Below are positions 9,184-17,396 of a stretch of DNA of 36,312 bases, one piece after another. The notes beneath the pieces were generated by a model. That model was not told where the DNA came from. It searched no databases and saw only the letters and a program-made list of their open reading frames with translations. Numbering within the stretch: position 1 is the first letter of the stretch; every line of letters begins with the position of its first letter. The position numbers were made by a program, and so were the translations under genes. This DNA comes from Ascidiaceihabitans sp. (GTDB lineage: Bacteria; Pseudomonadota; Alphaproteobacteria; Rhodobacterales; Rhodobacteraceae), in NCBI GenBank assembly GCA_029251465.1, contig JAQXDI010000079.1, forward strand, positions 1-36,312, read 5' to 3'.

Positions 9184-9650
9184 TCCGCACCTTCTTGTCC
9201 GCTTTTTGTCTTGTGATTTGGGCAAATGTTGCGCTGGCCGCTGACTGTACCAAAAATGCGGTGATGCTGCGGGGCGACTGGGGGCAGGCGCGGTTCAACA
9301 TTGATTTGGCCGAAGACGAGCGCGCCCGCGCCGTTGGCCTGATGCACCGCCAATCTATGTCGCGCTCGTCGGGCATGCTGTTCGTCTATCCACAGCCCCA
9401 AGCGCTGACATTCTGGATGCGCAACACGCTGATCCCTTTGGACATGCTGTTTATCGATGCCACCGGCGTCGTCACCCACATCCACGAAAATGCGATCCCC
9501 CATGATGAAACCCCGATCCCGGGGGGCACTGGTCTTGCTGTGCTCGAAATCAACGGCGGCATGGCGCGGGCGATGGGAATTACGGTTGGCAGCCAGCTGC
9601 GTCACCCGTCTTTTGACCAAGATACAGCCGCTTGGCGCTGCGCGTCCTAA
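9180..9650 (+). CDS. Exported DUF192 family protein
   Basis: Small secreted or periplasmic protein of the DUF192 family, whose function is not established. Start 9180 gives 156 residues and a clean signal peptide, MIRTFLSAFCLVIWANVALA, probably cleaved before ADCTK. The DUF192 core follows: RARGLMHR-like RAVGLMHRQSM, MLFVYPQPQALTFWMRNTLIPLDMLFID, then VTHIHENAIPHDETPIP and VLEINGGMARAMGI. A longer start at 9150 would spoil the signal peptide. The ATG overlaps the cold-shock stop (ATGA), which makes a two-gene unit. Confidence 0.9.
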   Translation: MIRTFLSAFCLVIWANVALAADCTKNAVMLRGDWGQARFNIDLAEDERARAVGLMHRQSMSRSSGMLFVYPQPQALTFWMRNTLIPLDMLFIDATGVVTHIHENAIPHDETPIPGGTGLAVLEINGGMARAMGITVGSQLRHPSFDQDTAAWRCAS

Positions 9651-9751
9651 GCTGTTTTTCCGATTTGTTGAAAAACCTGTGATTGTTTGTGAATGAACGG
9701 GTCAAAAGGGCTTTTCAATCCCGACAAGCTTGTCTAAAGAGTGCGCATGGA

Positions 9752-9828
<77 letters not shown>

Positions 9829-9865
9829 TATAAGCCGACAGACCCAAGGGTCGGCTCACCCGAAG

Positions 9866-9900
9866 GGCGGTACACATGGTGTGCCGCCTTTTGTGTTTTT
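9866..9900 (+). terminator. Intrinsic terminator after tRNA-Pro
   Basis: GGCGGTACAC (9866-9875) pairs with GTGTGCCGCC (9879-9888) through a three-base loop, with one G-U pair, and is followed by TTTTGTGTTTTT. A smaller GACCC/GGGTC hairpin lies just before it at 9841-9852. This is a classic rho-independent layout for the tRNA transcript. Confidence 0.85.
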
Positions 9901-10271
9901 CGGGATATTCACACATCATCTAGTAGCCTCAGGTGTGACTGAGTCGTTTGATTTGGCAATATTTTGCCCGTGATTCCCGCTATACGCTAAGGTGCGTAAA
10001 CTTTTTATGAATGACGCTAATGCGCGTCACGTCCGAGTCATCCCGCGTCACCCTGCCTGTGGATAACTTCAACAGATACTTCACCTCATTTGCCTAAAGC
10101 CGCCCTAACATTCACAAAATTGGGCTTGGGGCTTGGGGGCAAAATTCTGGCGCAAATCCCAACCATTAACCTATTGAATCACGTGGGCCCGTGTCGCAGT
10201 GATCAGCACGTTCCGGTCAAGCCGAATTATTGAAAAAATCCGGAATAAATCCGTTGACCGGATAGGGCTGG
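9901..10271. other. Non-coding stretch before nrdJ with DnaA box and GANTC sites
   Basis: No convincing gene lies between the tRNA terminator and nrdJ. A perfect consensus DnaA box in reverse orientation (TGTGGATAA, 10058-10066) is present. Four GANTC sites, the target of the alphaproteobacterial cell-cycle methyltransferase CcrM, occur at 9941-9945, 9972-9976, 10035-10039 and 10176-10180. Whether these act on nrdJ is inference. Confidence 0.5.
10058..10066 (-). promoter_or_regulatory. Consensus DnaA box
   Basis: TGTGGATAA on the plus strand is the exact complement of TTATCCACA, the high-affinity DnaA box. It is isolated, so it is not an origin. DnaA boxes regulate nrdAB in E. coli, which makes a role at this ribonucleotide reductase gene plausible. 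Confidence 0.45.
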
Positions 10272-10318
10272 ATACGCCAAGTTGTGCAAGTCGAACGAAG
10301 CACCACAAGATTTAGTGT
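10272..10318 (+). promoter_or_regulatory. Tandem NrdR boxes upstream of nrdJ
   Basis: CCACAAGATTTAGTGT at 10303-10318 matches 13 of 16 positions of the NrdR-box consensus ACACWATATATWGTGT. A weaker half-conserved box, ATACGCCAAGTTGTGC, at 10272-10287 matches 9 of 16. The start-to-start distance is exactly 31 bases, the spacing usual for paired NrdR boxes (three helical turns). NrdR is the conserved repressor of ribonucleotide reductase genes. The boxes lie about 190 bases upstream of the nrdJ start. Confidence 0.6.
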
Positions 10319-10506
10319 CTAAGACCAAAGCGTGCGCCGCGGCGGCAGGGACAAGATGATAAACACATAATCAACGACGTGTGTCGGAATGAGGTGACTT
10401 TTGTCGGCTCGTACCGGATCAAATTCGTCCCGCAATGATACGAGGTAGGGAGCCTGCAACGCTAGGCCGCCAAGAATTTAAATGCTTGAAGAAATAGGGC
10501 AGCGCT
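10319..10506 (+). other. Long 5' leader region of nrdJ
   Basis: 188 bases between the NrdR boxes and the nrdJ ATG, with no ORF of note. CTCGTA (10408-10413) can pair with TACGAG (10439-10444), and GCCT/AGGC can close a second small hairpin near 10452-10467. No recognised riboswitch fits (see rejected items). The Shine-Dalgarno region before 10507 is weak (AGGGCAGCGCT). Confidence 0.35.
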
Positions 10507-13500
10507 ATGAAAATTGAACGCACTTTCACCACCGCAGGCAAAGATGCATATGCATCGCTGGATTTCGTCACAACCGTTTCGGAAATCCGTAACCCGGACG
10601 GGACCATCGTGTTCCATCTGGATGACGTCGAAGTTCCAAACACATGGTCGCAAGTCGCAAGCGATGTGATTGCCCAGAAATATTTCCGCAAGGCCGGCGT
10701 GCCGTCAAAGATGAAGAAGGTCGCCGAAAAAGACGTTCCTGAATTCCTGTGGCGCTCGGTTCCGGATGGCGACGATGTTGAGTTCGACGGCGAGACGTCC
10801 TCCAAGCAAGTGTTCGACCGTTTGGCCGGCGCATGGGCGTACTGGGGCTGGAAGGGTGGCTATTTCACCACCGAGACCGACGCCCAAGCCTATTACGACG
10901 AAATGCGTTTCATGCTGGCGACACAGCGTTCCGCGCCAAACAGCCCGCAGTGGTTCAACACTGGTCTGCACTGGGCCTACGGCATCGACGGTCCGGCCCA
11001 AGGCCACCACTATGTCGATTACAAATCCGGCAAGCTGACCAAATCCACGTCTTCCTACGAGCACCCGCAGCCACACGCTTGCTTTATCCAGTCTGTGTCT
11101 GACGATCTGGTCAACGACGGCGGCATCATGGATCTTTGGGTCCGCGAAGCCCGCTTGTTCAAATACGGCTCTGGCACAGGCACCAACTTTTCGTCCCTGC
11201 GCGGCGAAGGCGAAAAACTGTCCGGCGGTGGCAAATCATCCGGTCTGATGGGTTTCCTGAAAATCGGTGACCGGGCAGCAGGCGCGATCAAATCTGGCGG
11301 CACCACACGCCGTGCGGCGAAAATGGTGATCGTGGATGCGGACCACCCTGACATCCAGGATTTCATCAACTGGAAAGTCATCGAAGAGCAAAAAGTGGGG
11401 TCCATCGTCTCTGGCTCCAAGATGCACGAGCAAAAGTTGAACGCGATCTTTGCAGCGATCAAAGCGTGGGACGGCAAGGCCGAAGACGCCTATGACCCCA
11501 AGGTGAACCCGTCGTTGAAAGACGCCGTGCGTGACGCCAAAAAAGTCGCGATCCCAGAGACATACGTCAAGCGCGTGCTGGATTATGCAAAGCAGGGCCA
11601 CACGTCGATCGAATTCCCGACCTACGACACCGATTGGGACAGCGAGGCGTATTCTTCCGTCTCTGGTCAGAACTCCAACAACTCGATCCGCGTGACAAAC
11701 GCATTCCTGACAGCCGTTGAAAAAGACGCCGATTGGGAATTGATCAACCGCAAAGACGGCCAAGTCACCAAAACCATCCGCGCCCGTGATTTGTGGGAAC
11801 AAGTTGGCCACGCCGCGTGGGCCTGTGCCGATCCGGGCATCCAGTACCACGACACCGTCAACGACTGGCACACTTGCCCCGAAGACGGCGCAATTCGTGG
11901 GTCCAACCCGTGCTCCGAATACATGTTCCTCGACGACACGGCCTGTAACCTTGCTTCGATGAACTTGCTGACCTTCCTCAAGGACGGCGAATTCCAGATC
12001 GAAGACTACATGCACGCCTCGCGCTTGTGGACTGTGACCTTGGAAATCTCGGTTATGATGGCGCAATTCCCGTCCAAGGAAATTGCACAGCGCTCCTACG
12101 ACTTCCGCACCTTGGGTCTGGGCTATGCCAACATCGGCGGCCTGCTGATGAACATGGGATATTCCTACGACAGTGACGAAGGCCGCGCGCTGTGTGGTGC
12201 ACTGACCGCCGTCATGACCGGTGTTGCTTACGCCACATCCGCTGAAATGGCGGGCGAATTGGGCCCATTCCCGGGTTACAAGAAAAACGCCGACCACATG
12301 CTGCGCGTCATGCGCAACCACCGCACGGCGGCCTATGGATCATCCGATGGCTACGAACAGCTGGCCGTGAAACCAGTGCCGCTGGACCACGCTAACTGTC
12401 CGGATGCCCGCCTGATCGACATGGCGATGGCCACTTGGGACGAAGCATTGAAGCTGGGCGAAGAGCACGGTTACCGTAACGCACAGACCTCTGTGATCGC
12501 GCCAACCGGCACCATCGGTCTGGTGATGGATTGCGACACCACAGGCATCGAACCTGACTTTGCGCTGGTTAAATTCAAGAAACTGGCCGGCGGTGGTTAC
12601 TTTAAAATCATCAACCAATCCGTGCCTGCGGCTCTGGAAAAACTCGGCTACGGCTCTGCCCAGATCGAAGAAATCGTATCTTACGCAGTGGGTCACGGCA
12701 CCATCGGCAACGCGCCGGGCATCAACCACACCTCGTTGATCGGTCACGGGTTTGGCCCGAACGAGCTGGCGAAAATCGACGCCTCGCTGGAATCAGCATT
12801 CGATATCCGCTTTGTGTTCAACCAATGGACGCTGGGCGAAGAATTCTGCACCCAAGTTCTGGGCATCCCCACAGAAAAGCTGAACGACCCGACGTTCGAT
12901 CTGCTGAAATCCCTGGGCTTTTCAAAGGCCGTCATTGACGCTGCCAACAACCACGTCTGCGGCACAATGACGATCGAAGGTGCACCGCATCTGAAAACCG
13001 AACACTACAGCATCTTTGATTGTGCCAACGCTTGTGGCAAAACCGGCAAACGCTATTTGTCAGTCAACAGCCACATCTACATGATGGCCGCCGCACAATC
13101 GTTCATCTCTGGCGCGATCTCAAAAACGATCAACATGCCAAACGATGCAACCATTGAAGATTGCCAAAAAGCCTACGAACTGTCGTGGTCTTTGGGTGTC
13201 AAAGCCAACGCGCTGTACCGTGATGGTTCCAAACTGTCCCAACCTCTTGCCGCATCGCTTGTTGAAGACGACGAAGACGCGCAAGAAATCCTCGAAAGCG
13301 GCAACCACCACGAAAAAGCCACCGTTCTGGCCGAAAAGATCGTGGAAAAGATCATCGTCAAAGAGATCGTGAAATCGCACCGTGAAAAAATGCCCGAGCG
13401 TCGCAAAGGCTACACCCAAAAGGCCATCGTTGGCGGGCACAAAGTTTACCTGCGCACCGGCGAATACCAAGACGGCAACTTGGGCGAAATCTTTATCGAC

Positions 13501-14187
13501 ATGCACAAAGAGGGTGCGGGCTTCCGCGCGATGATGAACAACTTTGCCATCGCGGTATCGGTTGGGCTGCAATACGGCGTGCCGCTCGAAGAATTCGTCG
13601 ACGCGTTCACCTTCACCAAGTTCGAGCCAGCAGGCATGGTTCAAGGTAACGACAGCATCAAAAATGCGACCTCGATCCTTGACTATATCTTTCGCGAATT
13701 GGCCGTGTCCTACCTGGATCGCACCGATCTGGCGCACGTCCAACCCGAGGGTGCCACATTCGACAGCCTTGGTCGTGGCGAAGAAGAGGGCGTGTCCAAC
13801 CTGTCCGAGATTTCCGAGAGCGCTGCGTCTAGGTCCTTGGAAGTGCTGAAACAAATCAGCTCGACCGGCTACCTGCGCAAACGTTTGCCACAGGACTTGG
13901 TCGTGTTGCAGGGCGGCATGGCGGGCGCAAATGCAGTTGCCACAGCGGCCGATCCGGTTGGTGCGTTGCAAACGCTGGTGCCCGAAGTGTCGAGTGCCGC
14001 AATGGCCGCTGGTGGCTCAACGGCGATCAGCTCGGGCTCGGTGCCGACCTCCATGGATTTGCGGGTCAAAGCCAAGATGCAAGGCTACGAGGGCGAAGCC
14101 TGCGGCGAGTGCGGAAACTACACGCTGGTGCGCAACGGCACCTGCATGAAGTGCAACACCTGCGGCGGGACGTCCGGCTGTAGCTAA
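10507..14187 (+). CDS. nrdJ: Vitamin B12-dependent ribonucleotide reductase (class II)
   Basis: Reduces ribonucleotides to deoxyribonucleotides using adenosylcobalamin to create the thiyl radical, so it needs neither oxygen nor a radical-storing beta subunit. At 1226 residues it has the large NrdJ architecture. The radical-site triad is in [13 protein letters not shown] (Asn467, Cys469, Glu471). The redox pair is Cys192 (ACFIQS) and Cys480 (TACNLASMN). [19 protein letters not shown] (from about 664) is the phosphate-binding loop region. A TSCPD-type domain with [19 protein letters not shown] follows, and the tail ends in a four-cysteine zinc ribbon plus final Cys (CGECGNYTL...CMKCNTCGG). It stands alone. 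Tandem NrdR boxes upstream suggest repression when dNTPs are high. Confidence 0.97.
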   Translation: MKIERTFTTAGKDAYASLDFVTTVSEIRNPDGTIVFHLDDVEVPNTWSQVASDVIAQKYFRKAGVPSKMKKVAEKDVPEFLWRSVPDGDDVEFDGETSSKQVFDRLAGAWAYWGWKGGYFTTETDAQAYYDEMRFMLATQRSAPNSPQWFNTGLHWAYGIDGPAQGHHYVDYKSGKLTKSTSSYEHPQPHACFIQSVSDDLVNDGGIMDLWVREARLFKYGSGTGTNFSSLRGEGEKLSGGGKSSGLMGFLKIGDRAAGAIKSGGTTRRAAKMVIVDADHPDIQDFINWKVIEEQKVGSIVSGSKMHEQKLNAIFAAIKAWDGKAEDAYDPKVNPSLKDAVRDAKKVAIPETYVKRVLDYAKQGHTSIEFPTYDTDWDSEAYSSVSGQNSNNSIRVTNAFLTAVEKDADWELINRKDGQVTKTIRARDLWEQVGHAAWACADPGIQYHDTVNDWHTCPEDGAIRGSNPCSEYMFLDDTACNLASMNLLTFLKDGEFQIEDYMHASRLWTVTLEISVMMAQFPSKEIAQRSYDFRTLGLGYANIGGLLMNMGYSYDSDEGRALCGALTAVMTGVAYATSAEMAGELGPFPGYKKNADHMLRVMRNHRTAAYGSSDGYEQLAVKPVPLDHANCPDARLIDMAMATWDEALKLGEEHGYRNAQTSVIAPTGTIGLVMDCDTTGIEPDFALVKFKKLAGGGYFKIINQSVPAALEKLGYGSAQIEEIVSYAVGHGTIGNAPGINHTSLIGHGFGPNELAKIDASLESAFDIRFVFNQWTLGEEFCTQVLGIPTEKLNDPTFDLLKSLGFSKAVIDAANNHVCGTMTIEGAPHLKTEHYSIFDCANACGKTGKRYLSVNSHIYMMAAAQSFISGAISKTINMPNDATIEDCQKAYELSWSLGVKANALYRDGSKLSQPLAASLVEDDEDAQEILESGNHHEKATVLAEKIVEKIIVKEIVKSHREKMPERRKGYTQKAIVGGHKVYLRTGEYQDGNLGEIFIDMHKEGAGFRAMMNNFAIAVSVGLQYGVPLEEFVDAFTFTKFEPAGMVQGNDSIKNATSILDYIFRELAVSYLDRTDLAHVQPEGATFDSLGRGEEEGVSNLSEISESAASRSLEVLKQISSTGYLRKRLPQDLVVLQGGMAGANAVATAADPVGALQTLVPEVSSAAMAAGGSTAISSGSVPTSMDLRVKAKMQGYEGEACGECGNYTLVRNGTCMKCNTCGGTSGCS

Positions 14188-14218
14188 GAGTTAGCGCACT
14201 TCTGGGAAAGGGTGTGTA

Positions 14219-14253
14219 GGGGTCCGGATCTGGCCACGATTGATCTGGACCCC
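14219..14253. repeat. Inverted repeat just after nrdJ
   Basis: GGGGTCCGGATC (14219-14230) and GATCTGGACCCC (14242-14253) pair over 12 bases with one G-U, with an 11-base loop. It lies 31 bases after the nrdJ stop. No T-run follows, so it may stabilise the 3' end of the mRNA rather than end transcription. Confidence 0.55.
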
Positions 14254-14297
14254 GACGAGATAGGGTGGGGCGTTACTTTACGTGCCACTTTTCACGA

Positions 14298-14392
14298 AAA
14301 GGGAGGCTCTAGGTGTTCTTACGAACACCTGCCGCCTTTCGTTGCAAGACCTTCGGGTCTTGCAACTTACACGGGGCGGGTGCGCTCGCCCC
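14298..14392. repeat. Composite element of three adjacent strong hairpins
   Basis: Three perfect or near-perfect stem-loops lie end to end. AGGTGTTC-TTAC-GAACACCT is at 14311-14330, wrapped by an outer AAAGG..GGC/GCC..CCTTT pairing (14298-14339). An 11-bp stem closed by a C(TTCG)G tetraloop is at 14341-14366. GGGGCGGG-TGCG-CTCGCCCC is at 14373-14392. Together they look like a mobile or dispersed intergenic repeat or a structured RNA. No function can be assigned from sequence. Confidence 0.6.
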
Positions 14393-14461
14393 TGACGACG
14401 TTCAGGCCGCAGGCAAAATATTACCGAGCGGTTAACAAATTGAGCTTGAACGGCGAAACTT

Positions 14462-14492
14462 GGGAGGACTTCGGTCCTCCCTTTCTTCGTTT
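14462..14492 (+). terminator. Hairpin with UUCG loop and T-rich tail
   Basis: GGGAGGAC-TTCG-GTCCTCCC (14462-14481) is a perfect 8-bp stem closed by C(UUCG)G, and is followed by TTTCTTCGTTTT. It lies 85 bases before the glycosyltransferase start. It could end the nrdJ transcript or a small RNA spanning the preceding hairpins. Confidence 0.65.
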
Positions 14493-14577
14493 TGCACAGG
14501 TGCTGTCAAAGGCTTGTTCAAAGGTCGCGAATGTCCGATATTCGCCGCGCGATAGCTTAGCCCAAAAGGTCGAAATT

Positions 14578-15321
14578 ATGCCCAAGATCAGCATTTGCAT
14601 TCCAGCCTACGACATGGGCGGCAAAGGGGCGATGTTTCTTGAACAATCGTTCCTGCGCTTGGGTGCCCAAGATTTTGGCGATTTCGAGGTTGTCGTGTCC
14701 GATCAATCGCAATCGAGCGATGTTTACGATCTGTGTGTCGCCACCACAGAGATCACCATGCGCCACGTCTGGTTTCGCGACGGGCCGAAACAAGCCTCTG
14801 CCAACACCAACAACGCCATGCGCCACGCCACGGGCGAGATCATCAAAATCCTGTTTCAGGACGACTTGCTGATGGCGAGGGACGCGTTGCGCCAAACGGC
14901 CGAGGCCTTTGATCACAGCGATGCGGCGTGGTTGATCTGCGGATCCGGTGTGACGCGCGATGGTCAAACGGTTGAGCGCCCGATGGTGCCGCGTCTGCAT
15001 CCGCAACTGCATTTGGGCAAAAACACCGTCAGCAGCCCGTCGGTTTTGGCGATGCGCGCCGCGCAAAAGCTGGAATTCGACGAAGATCTGATCTGGTTGA
15101 TGGACGTGGACCTCTACAAGCGGTTGCTGCTGGCTTATGGCGCGCCGCATATTTTGCCCGACACGCTGGTTTGGAACCGGCTGCATTCAGGACAAGTCAG
15201 CGAATCTGTGTCCGGTGAGACACGCGCGCGCGAGTTGAAGTACGTCCGCGGCAAATTGAGCGCCCATGAGACCTTTGGCGATTGGCTGATGTACCATAAA
15301 CAGGTACTAAAAATACGCTAA
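14578..15321 (+). CDS. Glycosyltransferase family 2-like protein
   Basis: Predicted GT-A fold sugar transferase acting on an unknown acceptor, perhaps in surface polysaccharide synthesis. I start it at 14578 (247 residues), where MPKISICIPAYDMGG gives the usual first beta strand of GT2 enzymes. The same frame is open for 122 codons upstream, but that stretch encodes the intergenic hairpins and shows no protein-like sequence. The metal-binding motif is in ILFQDDLLM (about residues 97-105), after the family-typical ASANTNNAMRHATGEIIK. WLMDVDLYKRLL is the later acceptor-site region. The next gene, a TylF-like methyltransferase, follows 89 bases later on the same strand. Confidence 0.82.
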   Translation: MPKISICIPAYDMGGKGAMFLEQSFLRLGAQDFGDFEVVVSDQSQSSDVYDLCVATTEITMRHVWFRDGPKQASANTNNAMRHATGEIIKILFQDDLLMARDALRQTAEAFDHSDAAWLICGSGVTRDGQTVERPMVPRLHPQLHLGKNTVSSPSVLAMRAAQKLEFDEDLIWLMDVDLYKRLLLAYGAPHILPDTLVWNRLHSGQVSESVSGETRARELKYVRGKLSAHETFGDWLMYHKQVLKIR

Positions 15322-15410
15322 CGCATGCCTTTGTATATGCCGCAAGCAGCCTCAAATACGCACTGCATTGGATATTTTAATGGACCCCTATTACGTCGAC
15401 CGTTCGCTTT

Positions 15411-16151
15411 TTGCGCCGCGCCCTGACCAAAGCGCCGTATAAATACGACTATTTCGCAGATCATTTCGCGGTCCGTAAAAAATACGTCCCGTTCCTGCAC
15501 GACGAGAAATTCCAAAGCACGTGGGACGCCCTTTGCAAAGAAAGCGCGCCGCACTGGATCGGTGGCACCCCTGACATCCGCTGGCGGGTGCACGTGTGTT
15601 TGTGGGCGGCCGAAAACTGTCTGCGCCTTCCCGGTGATTTTGCCGAATTTGGTGTCAGTACAGGTCTGCTGTCGACCATGATCGTGCGCAACACCGACTT
15701 TGATAAAAGCGGCAAAAAGTTCTTTTTGTTCGACACTTACGAAGGCATCCCCGTCGAGATGGCCAGCGCGTCCGAACAAAAGGGCGTCGCGAAAATGAAC
15801 AAAAATATGTACACAGGCAACGCGGCCAACACCAATATCATCGATTTTGTGCACAAACAGTTCGCACCGCACCCCAATGTCCAGACCGTTCAGGGGCTGC
15901 TGCCGGCCTCGATCGAACAGGTGGAATTCGAAAGCCTGAGCTACATTTCCATCGATCTCAACATCACGGCCGCGGAAATGCAAACCATCGAAGCGATTTG
16001 GGACCGGATCACGCCCGGCGGCATCATCGTGCTGGATGATTACGGCTCGACCGGCCACGAAGAACAAAAAGAAGCGTGGAACGATTTTGCCAAACGCAAT
16101 GATCGTTTGATCCTGGCGATGCCGACCGGGCAGGGCATCTTGATGCGCTAA
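15411..16151 (+). CDS. TylF/MycF-like class I SAM-dependent methyltransferase
   Basis: Predicted O-methyltransferase related to the macrolide-sugar methyltransferases TylF and MycF, here probably acting on a glycan made with the neighbouring glycosyltransferase. Family features include GDFAEFGVSTGLLST (SAM-binding glycine loop, about 76-90), FLFDTYEGIP, and the metal/active-site region SYISIDLNITAAEM followed by PGGIIVLDDYGSTGHEEQKEA. The start is uncertain: TTG at 15411 is the first usual start after an in-frame stop at 15378, and there is no clear ribosome-binding site. An ATG at 15380 is out of frame and reaches a stop after 20 codons. A sequence error or unusual initiation is possible. 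Confidence 0.8.
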   Translation: MRRALTKAPYKYDYFADHFAVRKKYVPFLHDEKFQSTWDALCKESAPHWIGGTPDIRWRVHVCLWAAENCLRLPGDFAEFGVSTGLLSTMIVRNTDFDKSGKKFFLFDTYEGIPVEMASASEQKGVAKMNKNMYTGNAANTNIIDFVHKQFAPHPNVQTVQGLLPASIEQVEFESLSYISIDLNITAAEMQTIEAIWDRITPGGIIVLDDYGSTGHEEQKEAWNDFAKRNDRLILAMPTGQGILMR

Positions 16152-16157
16152 AGGGTT

Positions 16158-16188
16158 TCAGGGACCACGCGAAAACGGCGGTCCCTGA
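16158..16188. terminator. Hairpin between convergent methyltransferase and sigma-factor genes
   Basis: TCAGGGACC (16158-16166) pairs perfectly with GGTCCCTGA (16180-16188) around a 13-base loop, between two genes that converge. There is no strong T-run on either side, so termination efficiency is uncertain. Confidence 0.5.
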
Positions 16189-16196
16189 CGTTGATC

Positions 16197-16688
16197 CTAC
16201 TTGGGTTCTTTGCCCAATGCCGCCCGTAGGCGGGCACGCGCACGGGCCAATCGTGACATCACTGTGCCCAGCGGCAGCCCGGTGCGTTTTGCCAGTTTTG
16301 CGGGCGACGTTTCACCAGCGCTGACCATTTCCATCAACGCGCATTGATCATCCGGCAGATCGGAAATCGCGCGCAGGGTGTCTTCACATTCCAGTCGGTC
16401 CATCGCGACAGGCTCGATCGAGGCGTCATCCTCGCCCAATTCTTCGGGGGCAGGGGCGCGGCGCCACAACATGCGCGCCTGATTGTGCAACGTGCGCATG
16501 GCGTAGGCGGGCAGGTCATCGATGGCGCGCCCTTCGTCCAGCTTCTTGACCAAACGCACCAATGTTTCCTGGGCAAGGTCTTCTGCATCACTTGGATTAC
16601 TGGTCAAACGACGTGCCCGCTTTTGCAGCATAGGCATCAGATCGGGCAACCGGGACGGGTCAATTGTATCGGTTTCAGATTTGGACAT
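16197..16688 (-). CDS. ECF-type RNA polymerase sigma factor
   Basis: Alternative sigma factor that would direct RNA polymerase to a small regulon. Start 16688 (163 residues) has GGAG eight bases upstream and begins MSKSETDTIDPSRLP; the 54 residues added by the longer frame are not sigma-like. Region 2 shows SNPSDAEDLAQETLVRLVKKLDEG, then LPAYAMRTLHNQARMLWRR. Region 4 ends in the DNA-recognition helix KRTGLPLGTVMSRLARARARLR. There is no anti-sigma gene beside it: downstream is a convergent methyltransferase, and upstream, divergently, is a small EF-hand protein. The signal that controls it is unknown. Confidence 0.9.
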   Translation of the reverse strand: MSKSETDTIDPSRLPDLMPMLQKRARRLTSNPSDAEDLAQETLVRLVKKLDEGRAIDDLPAYAMRTLHNQARMLWRRAPAPEELGEDDASIEPVAMDRLECEDTLRAISDLPDDQCALMEMVSAGETSPAKLAKRTGLPLGTVMSRLARARARLRAALGKEPK

Positions 16689-16787
16689 GTTGAATTCTCC
16701 TCTGGGCTTCATCCTGCCAGAGCCTGAAAAATAAGCTATATGGGGGAATTTGGCCGATGGCACATCCCCGCGCTTTTTGGGCGGAGC

Positions 16788-16797
16788 GTTGCGCAAC
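16788..16797. promoter_or_regulatory. Perfect 10-bp palindrome in the sigma/EF-hand divergent gap
   Basis: GTTGCGCAAC at 16788-16797 lies in the 242-base gap between the divergent sigma-factor and EF-hand genes. It could be an operator, but short palindromes arise by chance and no matching half-sites are seen nearby. Confidence 0.25.
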
Positions 16798-16930
16798 CGC
16801 GCGCACGCTTTCGGCGGTCCACCGCGTGTTTCACAAGGGCACGGATGCAACGGGTGATTTCCGCATCAAACAGGGTGAGAACCGATGAAGGCTCTCAACA
16901 CAACCAACCACCTTGAAAGGGAGAAATCCT

Positions 16931-17164
16931 ATGACAAAGTTCACCACATTGACCCTAATGGCGATCACCATTCCGGCTTTTGCAATGGCACAAGTCTCTG
17001 CTGACACCAACGGTGATGGCGTTCTGACGTTGGACGAAGTGCAAGCAGTATACCCTGACGTTACTGCCGACAGCTTTGCCGGCATGGACCTGAATGCTGA
17101 TGGTGCGCTGGATGGCGACGAAGTTGCAGCAGCCCAAGAAGCAGGCCTGATGCCTTCAGAATAA
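16931..17164 (+). CDS. Small exported EF-hand protein
   Basis: A 77-residue protein with a signal peptide (about residues 1-20, MTKFTTLTLMAITIPAFAMA) and two EF-hand calcium-binding loops. These are DTNGDGVLTLDE (about 25-36) and DLNADGALDGDE (about 53-64), both with Asp, Asp/Asn and Glu in the coordinating positions. It is therefore probably a periplasmic calcium-binding protein; the partner is unknown. Start 16931 has AAGGGAG seven bases upstream; a start at 16913 would lack this. It is divergent from the ECF sigma factor and may be one of its targets, which is inference. A strong hairpin terminator lies about 160 bases after the stop. Confidence 0.87.
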   Translation: MTKFTTLTLMAITIPAFAMAQVSADTNGDGVLTLDEVQAVYPDVTADSFAGMDLNADGALDGDEVAAAQEAGLMPSE

Positions 17165-17323
17165 TGCAGATATCCACACGACAGGTTCGGGCATGAATAG
17201 TGACTAAAGACGTAAGGAGATTAGCGTAAACTCGCCCCAGAGGGATCCGCTAAGCTACCGCACGGGACACCTTTAGACATTTCTTCAGACTGGACATCGC
17301 GCCCGAACCACCAGTGTGGGGGC

Positions 17324-17370
17324 ACACGGCCCGATTGATCGTAAATGATCTTTCGGGCCGTGTTATATTT
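17324..17370. terminator. Bidirectional terminator between EF-hand and MttB-family genes
   Basis: ACACGGCCCGA (17324-17334) pairs perfectly with TCGGGCCGTGT (17353-17363). The 18-base loop contains GATC..GATC, which can extend the stem. TATATTTT follows on the plus strand. It serves the convergent EF-hand and MttB-family genes. Confidence 0.75.
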
Positions 17371-17396
17371 TGGCGTACTCATTTAAAACCAGCAGG

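Noticed and set aside
8787..9620. A 277-codon minus-strand ORF opposite the cold-shock and DUF192 genes
   Set aside because: Both sense genes have clear domains and coupled starts; the antisense frame has none.
10386..10456. Fragments resembling a cobalamin riboswitch in the nrdJ leader (GGAATGAGGTG, CCCGCAA, GGTAGGGAGCCTGC)
   Set aside because: The order is right, but the spacing between the blocks does not fit the conserved core, the central arms are missing, and B12-dependent enzymes are not normally repressed by such switches. An Infernal search with the cobalamin family models would settle it.
11236..12321. A 361-codon minus-strand ORF inside nrdJ
   Set aside because: It is a shadow of the GC-rich nrdJ coding frame, with no recognisable motif.
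14212..14577. In-frame N-terminal extension of the glycosyltransferase by 122 codons
   Set aside because: It translates the intergenic hairpins, has no domain resemblance, and the family's first beta strand begins at the ATG at 14578.
16788..16930. ECF-type -35/-10 promoter in the sigma/EF-hand gap
   Set aside because: No GGAAC-like -35 with a properly spaced -10 could be matched convincingly; only a short palindrome was listed.
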